A DNA stretch of 12,725 nt, taken from contig JBEIJQ010000092.1 in assembly GCA_040380145.1 (NCBI GenBank), positions 1 through 12,725 of the forward strand, read 5' to 3'. The number at the start of each line of letters is the position of its first letter. Within the stretch, counting starts at the first letter, position 1. The notes beneath the pieces are model-generated. The model had not been told where the DNA came from. It saw nothing but the letters and a program-made list of their open reading frames with translations, and ran no database searches. The position numbers were made by a program, and so were the translations under genes. This DNA comes from JBEIJQ01 sp040380145. GTDB lineage: Bacteria; Bacteroidota; Bacteroidia; Chitinophagales; Saprospiraceae. Of the stretch, positions 1-6,567 are shown piece after piece.

Positions 1-1554
1 CACAAGGTTGCCGGTGATGCCGACGGTCAAGCCCGGAGCGATGCTGATGCTGAATGTGGCGGTTGCCGAGCAGCCCGCTGCGTCGGTGGCCGTCAGGTTG
101 TACGTGCCGGCCTGGTTGGTCGTGATGGGATTGCCCGTGTTCAGGCCGCCGGGCGTTGACCAGTTGTAGGTCGTGAACCCGACGGTTGCGGTAAGCGTAG
201 TAGTCGAGCCCGCGCAGATCGTTGCACTGCCCGAAATGGACAGGGTGGGCGGAGTGCTGATAGTGACAGTGGTTGAAGCCGTAGCCGTACAGCCGTCGGC
301 GTTTGTCGCGGTAACGGAATATTGGCCGGCTTGGGTGGCCGTCACGGAGTTGCCGCTGGCAGCTCCCGACGGGGTCGTCCATGCAAAAGTGGCTCCCGTG
401 GGATTGCTGACCACACTGAGTACAGTGCTTCCGCCCGGACAGATGGCAGTATCTCCCGAAAGAATCGCAGACAGCGGAATAAAGACGAGAGTCGCCGTGT
501 CCGTCCCTATGCAGCCGGCCGCATCCGTGACCGTCACGATGTAATCGCCGGCAACGGAGGCTGTTACAGTGGAGCCCGAGGCAGGGCCGCTCGGAGTCGT
601 CCAGGCATAAGAGGCCGCACCGGCAGGTGTCGCGGTGAAGACGGTGGTTTCTCCGGCACAAATCGTGTCTGTACCGCTGATGTCGGCGAATCCGGGATTG
701 ACGGCCACGTTTGCAGCAGCCGTGGCCGTACATCCATTGGCCTGGGTGGCGGTGACCGCGTAAGTACCGTTCAAAGTGGCGTTCACGGTGGTTCCCGACG
801 CAATTCCGGAGGGAGTGCTCCAGTCAAAGGTGGTGAAACCGATCCCTTGGGCCGTCAACACCGTTGTGTCGCCCGTACATATCAGCAAGTTGCCGTTTAT
901 GGTCAATGGGTTGGCGGTCAGGGCCGTGACCTGTACAGTGGCTGTTGCGGTGCAACCCAACAAATTGGTGGCGGTCACGGTGTAAGTTCCGAGCGTGTTG
1001 TCCGAAACGACTGCTCCCGGAATGGGCCCGGAGGGGGTTGTCCAAACAAACGTGGCACCGGGCTGGTTGGCCACGGCTTGCAAGTTGGCGAAATCATTGG
1101 GGCACAACGCTGCGTTGCCGGATATGGTGACCGAAAGCGTATCGATGGCCACGACCACGGACGCGGATCCCGTACAGCCCGATGCGTCGCTCACGGTCAG
1201 GGTGTAAGTACCTGTACCGGCGTTGAAAATGGTCGGTCCGGAAACCGCTCCCGATGGAGTGGTCCAACTGTAATTGTTGAACGAGCCCGAGCCCGTCAAG
1301 GTGGTGGTCGCCCCCGGGCAAATGCTCGTGGCGCCGCCGATGGTCACATTGAGGTCAGGATTGATCGAAACGGTCGTAGAAGCCGTTCCGGTGCAACCAC
1401 CGGCATCCGTGACCGTCACGGTGTACACGCCGGCCACGAGGCCGTTCGCCAAACCAACGGTGGGGTTCTGCGAAGTGCTCGAGAAGGCGTTGGGGCCGCT
1501 CCAAGCGTGTGTGAGGCCGGCCGAGGCACTCAATTCGACCGTTTCGCCCGGGCA
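1..1554 (-). repeat. Tandem array of ~75-residue Ig-like/SprB-like repeats inside the giant gene
   Basis: At least seven repeats begin with the motif C-x-G/N-x-x-T-x-L. The first Cys falls at residues 1122, 1200, 1272, 1347, 1420, 1493 and 1568, giving periods of 78, 72, 75, 73, 73 and 75. Each repeat has a central Trp (most often W-T/S-T-P-S-G), then G-x-Y-x-V-T-A-T/V-T-x-A-x-G-C and a closing beta strand, and ends in I-S/T-G-N/S. An eighth unit is starting at the left edge. The pattern resembles the SprB and CHU_C-associated Ig-like repeats of Bacteroidota surface proteins. The two conserved cysteines per repeat could form a disulfide; that is inferred, not shown. Confidence 0.85.
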
Positions 1555-4500
1555 ATAGGGCCCGGTGTTGCCCGCTGTGGGCACCAAGCCGATCACCACG
1601 TTGGCTTGGCCAGTGACCGAGCAGGAGCCGGCGGTGGCCGTCACTGTGTACAGGGTGTTGGCGGCCGGTGATGCCAGCGGGTTGCGGATATTTGCATTGC
1701 TGAGCCCGGCAGCGGGCGACCAGGCATAGGTAACCCCGGATGGCACGATCGTAGTGGCCCAGGAAAAACGCCACGATTCGTTGGTGGCGCTCCAGTTGGC
1801 CGCGTTGCGACCGGGCGGCGCAGTGGCCACGGTACCCGTATTGTTCTCGATGCCCAGTGTGTGAGCATCCCCATCGGATGGCATCGATGTGGTGTGGATC
1901 TCGATGTTGTTGGTGGTCTCGTACAGGATCACCTGTGCGGTCACCGGGTTGATACCGCCGTTGTGCGGAACGCTCACAAAGTTGACGATCAATTGTCGGT
2001 TGGGCGCCACACCGGTGGTATAGTAATTGATGTTTGCCCCTGGAAGCGAAGGGTTGAGGTCGTTCCAAGCAAAAGCGATGACTCCGTTGGGTGCCGTGGC
2101 GCTCGGGATGTTCTGTCCGAGGCAGCAACCGGAGTTGGCCGGGGGAAGGAAGGTGATATACCCGTTGGAGGAGATGTAGAAATTGCTGAAGTTGGTACAA
2201 TAGTATCTAAAGGTGAAACCGATCGGCAATGCAACCGTGGTAGCGTCGTTGCCCAAGGTGACCGTCGTACCGGAACCCGCCACGGGAGCAAAGGGAATGG
2301 ACGAGACCGCGTACGCGTTGCAGGTGGTCTGCACGGTGGGCGTATCGCTCGACAACTGGGCCGTGAGCTGGATCGGCGCTCCGCCCGGACAGTACCCGAT
2401 CGTCTGAGGGGTCACCGATAAGGTCTGCAGACAGCAGGTGTTGACAATGATTTGCCGCGTGACCGAGGCTTGGCAGGGAGGTACACCGACATTGTAGGTC
2501 ACGTTGAAAGTGCCCGCTCCGGTCAAATTCGGGCTGAAATTGATGCCCGTCACCCCAGTGCCCGACCAAGTACCACCGGTGGTAGCAGCAGGATCCAACA
2601 GGGTGTTCAGATTGATCGGTGCGTTCGTCACGCACAAGGGCGGGGGAGAGGTGAAGTTGGCGTTCGCGGTCACGATCACGTTCACTGCCATCGCGGCGGT
2701 CACCGAGCAGCCGGTGGAAGGATCGGTAACGGTCACGGTGTAGTTGGTGGTGGCGGCCGGGTTGGCGACCGGGTTGGGGCAGGAGGTGCAGCTCAGGCCG
2801 GTTGCCGGCGCCCACTGATAGGTGATATTGCCCTGCGGCGTGAAACGCCAGCCCTCGTTGGTGGCGCTCCAGTTGCTGGCGTTGCGCCCCGTCACCGTGC
2901 GGGCCAAGGTGCCCGCCGCATTCTCGACACCAAGAGTGTGCAACCCGCCGTCGGAGGGCATACTGGTCAGATGGACTTCCACCACATTGGTGGTCTCGTA
3001 CAGGATGACCTGCGCCGTGACGGCATTTCCCGACGGGTTGTGCGGCACACCGGAAAAATTCACCACGAGTCGACGGTTGGGCGCAGTGCCCGTGACAAAA
3101 TACTGGACCGTGCCGCCCGCGGCCGGGTTGAGATCCTCCCAAGCAAACGCGATCAGGTTGTTCGGAGTCGTGGCGTTGGGCATGAACTGTCCCGAACAGC
3201 AGCCGTTGGGTCCACCGCCCGTAAAGGTGATGAAGCCGTTGGAGCTGATGTAAAAATCGTTGTAGCTGGTGCAGTAGAAACGGAACGGAAAACCTATCGG
3301 CTGGGCCGTGCTCACAGCATCGTTCGCCAAAGTAACCGTGGTGCCCGCTCCCGAAACCGGCGAGAAAGGTATGGATGCCACCGTGTAGTCCGAAATGCAG
3401 TTGCCGCCCGGTGTCCCGTTCACAAGATAGGTGGCGTTCAATGTCACCGGGGTACCGCCCACCGCACATAGTTGGGGATTGGCGGGACTGACGTTGAGGG
3501 AGTTGTTGACCGCCGTCACCACCACTTGGTCGGTCACCGTACAGGCCCCAACCGTGTAATTGACGGTATAGGTGACCGGGCCGTTCAGCGTGGCCGTCGG
3601 GCTCGGGCAGTTGGTACAGCTCAGCCCGGCAGCCGGTGTCCAAGTATAGGTGCCCCCGGGAGAATTGGTCGTCGTGGTAAGGGTCTGCGTTGTGGTCTGG
3701 TTGGGACAGATAGAAAAGTTGGCCGCGGTGATGTCGATCCCGATGATGGAAATGTTGTATCCAATGGATCCGCTTCCCGCGATAGGACAAAAACTGTCCT
3801 CCACGTCAAAGGTCACGTTGTAAGTTCCGGTCAGTCCCGGCGGCGGGGTCCAGGTGTAAGTGATGACGCGGTTGTTGACGGGACCGCTCAGAGTGACAAC
3901 TGCCCCCGGCGTAGCCTGGGCGGCGTTGTTGACGATGGTCAGCGTCTGGTTGAGATCCGTTTCTATGGCGTTCACATTAAAGGTGAGCGTGTTGCCCGAA
4001 CAAACAGTGAAGGTTCCCGTGGCCGGATTGTAGGTGCCTCCGGTGATCGCAGTCGGGCCGTTCAAAAGGGGCGGGGCGTTGTTGGCGCAGTTGATCACCA
4101 CCACCTGCATGTCGCGGCGCACGGTGCCGATCAGCTGGCCCTGAGGGTTGAATTCTTGCACCAACACCGCCACGATGCCGTTCTGCGGCGCGTTCGGGGT
4201 CAGGGTCATCTGACCGGTGTTGGGGTTGAAGCCAACCACCCCAGTCACGGTCGAAATGGGATAGGTCGCAGAAAAGCCCGGCACGTATGGGACTAAGTTG
4301 TTGGCGTTGTCCAACGGATTGACCAAAGAGTACAAAATGGTGTTCCCGTTGGGGTCCACCACCCCGTGGTTGTAGGTGAAAGGCTGTCCCACGCAGATAA
4401 ACGGCACGGGCGGGGTAGTGAAGTCCGGCGAACTGTTGGTCGGCGCCAACACGTTGTTGAGGGTCGCCTGCACATAGATGCTGTTGTTGCCCGGGTTGAT

Positions 4501-4917
4501 CGAGTTGGTGATGGCATTGTTGCGGCAGCATTCCTCGAAACTGAATATCCAGTCGGTACATTGCGGCAGGGTGACCAGACCGGTGTACACATACTGTTGC
4601 ACGCCGGGCAGTGCCCCGCCGCTACAGGTGGTCTGCCCGGCCTGTGCTTGGCAAATCGGAGAAACCTCTTGAAAACTCTGCAAGGTCAGCGGAAGCGATT
4701 GGAAAAAGCCGCAGGACGTCGACTGGATCTGGACGACCGGTGTCGTGGGCGCTTGGATGCCGGCACAGTCGCGATAAAAGCGCAGCACGATGCGGTACTG
4801 CCCGTTGCCCAAATAATCGTAGGTCAAATCGAGACCCATCGCGTGTGTCGCGGAGGCTTCGGTCGAAAAAAACGCAACGGCGGCAAGGGTGATCAAGAAT
4901 CTCGTCAAAAACTTCAT
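1..4917 (-). CDS. Giant secreted repeat protein (Ig/PKD-like, gliding/T9SS-substrate type), C-terminus outside the window
   Basis: One open frame of 1639 codons from ATG at 4915-4917 to the left edge; I spot-read it in frame across the N-terminal region, the modules and the last codons and found no stop. Residues 1-23 are a signal peptide (MKFLTRF, hydrophobic core, ending ASA before THAMG). Residues 24-280 match the N-terminal region of many Bacteroidota gliding-motility-associated proteins: FYRDC at 47-51, FEECCRNN at 127-134, RRDMQ at 267-271, with many cysteines. Next come three W-x-P-A-x-G-L modules (Trp426, Trp702, Trp1066), two long 'FYISSNG' beta-sandwich modules (507-692, 866-1051) and, from about 1122, a tandem array of ~75-residue Ig-like repeats. 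Family knowledge suggests export and surface display through T9SS, as an adhesin or matrix protein. The sorting domain that would prove it lies beyond the window, so the exact role is unknown. It is transcribed divergently from the dehydrogenase gene. Confidence 0.9.
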   Translation of the reverse strand, partial: MKFLTRFLITLAAVAFFSTEASATHAMGLDLTYDYLGNGQYRIVLRFYRDCAGIQAPTTPVVQIQSTSCGFFQSLPLTLQSFQEVSPICQAQAGQTTCSGGALPGVQQYVYTGLVTLPQCTDWIFSFEECCRNNAITNSINPGNNSIYVQATLNNVLAPTNSSPDFTTPPVPFICVGQPFTYNHGVVDPNGNTILYSLVNPLDNANNLVPYVPGFSATYPISTVTGVVGFNPNTGQMTLTPNAPQNGIVAVLVQEFNPQGQLIGTVRRDMQVVVINCANNAPPLLNGPTAITGGTYNPATGTFTVCSGNTLTFNVNAIETDLNQTLTIVNNAAQATPGAVVTLSGPVNNRVITYTWTPPPGLTGTYNVTFDVEDSFCPIAGSGSIGYNISIIGIDITAANFSICPNQTTTQTLTTTTNSPGGTYTWTPAAGLSCTNCPSPTATLNGPVTYTVNYTVGACTVTDQVVVTAVNNSLNVSPANPQLCAVGGTPVTLNATYLVNGTPGGNCISDYTVASIPFSPVSGAGTTVTLANDAVSTAQPIGFPFRFYCTSYNDFYISSNGFITFTGGGPNGCCSGQFMPNATTPNNLIAFAWEDLNPAAGGTVQYFVTGTAPNRRLVVNFSGVPHNPSGNAVTAQVILYETTNVVEVHLTSMPSDGGLHTLGVENAAGTLARTVTGRNASNWSATNEGWRFTPQGNITYQWAPATGLSCTSCPNPVANPAATTNYTVTVTDPSTGCSVTAAMAVNVIVTANANFTSPPPLCVTNAPINLNTLLDPAATTGGTWSGTGVTGINFSPNLTGAGTFNVTYNVGVPPCQASVTRQIIVNTCCLQTLSVTPQTIGYCPGGAPIQLTAQLSSDTPTVQTTCNAYAVSSIPFAPVAGSGTTVTLGNDATTVALPIGFTFRYYCTNFSNFYISSNGYITFLPPANSGCCLGQNIPSATAPNGVIAFAWNDLNPSLPGANINYYTTGVAPNRQLIVNFVSVPHNGGINPVTAQVILYETTNNIEIHTTSMPSDGDAHTLGIENNTGTVATAPPGRNAANWSATNESWRFSWATTIVPSGVTYAWSPAAGLSNANIRNPLASPAANTLYTVTATAGSCSVTGQANVVIGLVPTAGNTGPYCPGETVELSASAGLTHAWSGPNAFSSTSQNPTVGLANGLVAGVYTVTVTDAGGCTGTASTTVSINPDLNVTIGGATSICPGATTTLTGSGSFNNYSWTTPSGAVSGPTIFNAGTGTYTLTVSDASGCTGSASVVVAIDTLSVTISGNAALCPNDFANLQAVANQPGATFVWTTPSGPIPGAVVSDNTLGTYTVTATNLLGCTATATVQVTALTANPLTINGNLLICTGDTTVLTAQGIGFTTFDWSTPSGIASGTTVNATLNGTYAVTATQANGCTATAAANVAVNPGFADISGTDTICAGETTVFTATPAGAASYAWTTPSGPASGSTVTASVAGDYIVTVTDAAGCIGTDTATLVFIPLSAILSGDTAICPGGSTVLSVVSNPTGATFAWTTPSGAASGNSVTATQAGQYSVTATNADGCTATASTTVTISTPPTLSISGSATICAGSTTTLTATVGFTTYNWSTPGGLNTGNPITTNQAGTYNLTATDAAGCSATATFSISIAPGLTVGITGNLV
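1765..2322 (-). repeat. Long duplicated module, copy 2 (residues 866-1051)
   Basis: This is the second copy of the FYISSNG module, 359 residues downstream of the first. By eye well over half the residues match. Stretches such as VTAQVILYETTN and NWSATNE are identical, and short DNA stretches are also conserved (for example ggtggtctcgtacaggat around 1911 and 2989). Both copies are preceded by a short Cys-Gly-Gly segment (LCAVGGTP in copy 1, YCPGGAP in copy 2), which shows that the ancestral duplication covered more than the core module. Confidence 0.85.
2842..3399 (-). repeat. Long duplicated module, copy 1 (residues 507-692)
   Basis: This 186-residue module has the landmarks SIPFSPVSG, FPFRFYCTS, FYISSNGFITF, GCCSGQ, AFAWEDLNP, APNRRLVVNF, VTAQVILYETTN, SMPSDGG, HTLGVEN and NWSATNEGWRF. 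Copy 2 at 1765-2322 has the same landmarks in the same order and the same overall length. The FYISSNG core resembles nidogen-like or other secreted beta-sandwich domains; the family name is uncertain. It is followed 10 residues later by a W-x-P-A-T-G-L module, as is copy 2, so the duplicated unit includes that module. Confidence 0.85.
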
Positions 4918-4980
4918 CGGGTAAGGATTTTTTGGGAAAGGTGCTTTACAATCCGTTCTGTCTGAAACGGAAATCAGCGA

Positions 4981-5011
4981 TAAAGATATTTCGCCGTCCG
5001 TTTATGCCAAA
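4981..5011 (-). promoter_or_regulatory. Bacteroidota-type promoter for the giant secreted protein
   Basis: Read on the minus strand, TTTG (5008-5011) is followed by exactly 19 bases and then TATCTTTA (4981-4988). This matches seven of eight positions of the -7 consensus TAnnTTTG at the consensus spacing from the -33 element. It lies about 65 bases upstream of the ATG. No Shine-Dalgarno sequence is seen before the start, as is usual in this phylum. Confidence 0.6.
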
Positions 5012-5085
5012 GATTTTTCCAAAATATCGAGAATTATTAACAATTTGCCTTTTGTTAAGCAGCATGTTCCAGCGGGCGCAAAATT

Positions 5086-5122
5086 TTTGACGGAAAAAAT
5101 CCAAATAAGTTTTTGACCTTTG
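5086..5122 (+). promoter_or_regulatory. Weak candidate promoter for the amino acid dehydrogenase
   Basis: GACCTTTG (5115-5122) matches TAnnTTTG at seven of eight positions and sits 30 bases before the chosen ATG. The nearest upstream TTTG (5086-5089) is 25 bases away, longer than the usual spacing. The sequence TTTTTGAC occurs twice here (5084-5091 and 5110-5117), which could be chance in an AT-rich gap or a direct-repeat regulator site. Confidence 0.3.
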
Positions 5123-5152
5123 TGCCCGCAATCCAAAAACCCTACCTTCATC

Positions 5153-6385
5153 ATGGAAGATCTGCTCAAAAATTACATCCAAAAAGCCCCGGAAATCGTT
5201 TTCGAATGGAACGACGCGCCGACCGGCGCCCGTGGTTGGGCCGTGATCAATTCCCTTCGCGGCGGCGCTGCCGGCGGTGGCACGCGCATGCGCAAAGGGC
5301 TCAACAAAGAAGAGGTCGTTTCTCTCGCCAAGGTAATGGAAATCAAATTTTCCGTGGCGGGCCCACCCATCGGAGGAGCGAAATCGGGCATCGATTTCGA
5401 CCCTCGGGATCCCCGTAGGGGCGAGGTGCTCCAGCGCTGGTACAAGGCAGTTTTTCCTCTCCTGAAAAATTATTACGGAACGGGGGGCGACCTCAACATC
5501 GACGAGATCCGCGATGTGATCCCCGTCACCGAGCCGCTCGGCCTGTGGCATCCCCAGGAAGGGATCGTCAACGGACATCTCAAGGCCTCCGAAGGGCAAC
5601 GCATCGCCGCTTTGGGCCAATTGCGCTCCGGTGTTTCCAAAATCGTCGCCGATCCGCGCTATACCGTTGAAGGGCAACACCTTGCCGTGGCAGATCTGAT
5701 CACGGGATACGGGGTGTCCGAGGCCGTTGCCCACTACTACCGCCGCTGGAAATCCCAAGATCTGCAGGGTAAAAGGGTACTCGTTCAGGGCTGGGGCAAT
5801 GTGGCCTCTGCCGCCGCTTGGTACTTGGCCAAACAGGGGGCCCGGATCGTCGGTATCCTCGATATCGCCGGAGGTCTCCTGCCCGGCGGCGACGGCCTCG
5901 GCCTCGAGGAGGTGGAAGCCCTTTTCTTGGGCAAGGACGGCAACCTCCTGCGTGCAGAGAACGTGATCCCCTTCGCTGAAGCCGACGCAAAATTCTGGGA
6001 TGTCCCGGCGGATATTTTTGTCCCCGGAGCTGCCTCCAAACTGATCTCGCGCGAACAGATAGACCGCCTCATGGCAGCCGGATTGCAATGTGTTTCCTGC
6101 GGCGCCAACGTGCCTTTCGTGGACGACGAGGTCTTTTTCGGCCCCACGGCCCGATATGCCGACCAAAAAATCGCCATAGTCCCCGATTTTGTAGCCAATT
6201 GCGGCATGGCCCGTGTCTTCGCATACCTCATGCAGCCCCACGTATCCATGGACGACGAGGCCATTTTCGCAGATGTGTCCCGCACGATCGACGACGCCCT
6301 GGCCACCGTACATTCCGTAAATTCCGCCGACACCGGCCTATCCACCACAGCTCTGCGCATCGCCCTCGAAAAACTCTCTCGCTGA
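5153..6385 (+). CDS. Glu/Leu/Phe/Val-family amino acid dehydrogenase
   Basis: A 410-residue protein of the ELFV dehydrogenase family, which reversibly deaminates an amino acid to its 2-oxo acid with NAD(P). The dimerization/catalytic domain (about 20-170) carries GGAAGGGTRMRKG (37-49) and PPIGGAKSGID (71-81), where Lys77 aligns with the catalytic lysine, plus GTGGDLNIDE (109-118). The Rossmann domain follows, with VQGWGNVAS (211-219) as the dinucleotide loop. DIFVPGAAS (288-296) and VPDFVANCG (343-351) are typical late motifs. I chose ATG 5153 because the upstream in-frame extension starts with TTG and adds only 11 non-conserved residues overlapping the candidate promoter. The length is normal for the family. 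Substrate (glutamate, leucine or other) cannot be read with confidence. It is probably monocistronic: a 182-base gap and a separate promoter precede the next gene. Confidence 0.9.
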   Translation: MEDLLKNYIQKAPEIVFEWNDAPTGARGWAVINSLRGGAAGGGTRMRKGLNKEEVVSLAKVMEIKFSVAGPPIGGAKSGIDFDPRDPRRGEVLQRWYKAVFPLLKNYYGTGGDLNIDEIRDVIPVTEPLGLWHPQEGIVNGHLKASEGQRIAALGQLRSGVSKIVADPRYTVEGQHLAVADLITGYGVSEAVAHYYRRWKSQDLQGKRVLVQGWGNVASAAAWYLAKQGARIVGILDIAGGLLPGGDGLGLEEVEALFLGKDGNLLRAENVIPFAEADAKFWDVPADIFVPGAASKLISREQIDRLMAAGLQCVSCGANVPFVDDEVFFGPTARYADQKIAIVPDFVANCGMARVFAYLMQPHVSMDDEAIFADVSRTIDDALATVHSVNSADTGLSTTALRIALEKLSR

Positions 6386-6415
6386 TTTTTTTGGGACGGG
6401 CCGCTTTGACAAGGC

Positions 6416-6463
6416 CACTCTCCGGTTTTTTCCGTAGAGTGCTTCCTCGATGTTATTTTTTTT
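6416..6463 (+). terminator. Possible weak terminator after the dehydrogenase gene
   Basis: CACTCT (6416-6421) can pair with AGAGTG (6436-6441). CGG/CCG extends the stem past one mismatch around a T-rich loop. A run of eight T lies 14 bases further on (6456-6463). The distance between stem and T-run makes this a marginal intrinsic terminator. Confidence 0.3.
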
Positions 6464-6505
6464 AAAAAAAAATCGCACTATTAAAGGCGGTTCTGAAATT
6501 TTGCC

Positions 6506-6513
6506 TATTTTTG
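6506..6513 (+). promoter_or_regulatory. Candidate -7 element for the OmpA-family gene
   Basis: TATTTTTG is an exact match to the Bacteroidota -7 consensus TAnnTTTG, 54 bases before the ATG at 6568. No TTTG is found at the expected -33 distance. A T8A9 tract lies upstream at 6456-6472 and may act as an AT-rich promoter-proximal element. Its position also favours the 6568 start over the upstream TTG at 6511, which would fall inside the promoter. Confidence 0.4.
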
Positions 6514-6567
6514 GGGCTTGAAATGTTCCCTTTGAAGTGTCCCAGTTTTATACAAACTTTTATTTTT

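Noticed and set aside
1..1554. Regular direct repeats that might suggest a CRISPR array
   Set aside because: The period is about 220 bases, the repeats are degenerate and lie in a continuous coding frame, so they are protein repeats.
1355..3790. Minus-strand open frames of 281 (1355-2200) and 527 (2207-3790) codons rich in His, Gln and Arg
   Set aside because: They are one-base-shifted readings of the giant repeat gene; only the frame with codons ending at multiples of three gives signal peptide, modules and repeats without a stop.
322..4965. Long plus-strand open frames across the repeat region (449, 186, 339, 274 and 199 codons)
   Set aside because: All are antisense to the giant gene, lack family motifs and are explained by its repetitive, GC-rich composition.
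4946..6313. 455-codon open frame on the minus strand opposite the dehydrogenase
   Set aside because: It is exactly antisense to a clear ELFV dehydrogenase, has no recognisable motifs and arises from the GC-rich codon bias of the real gene.
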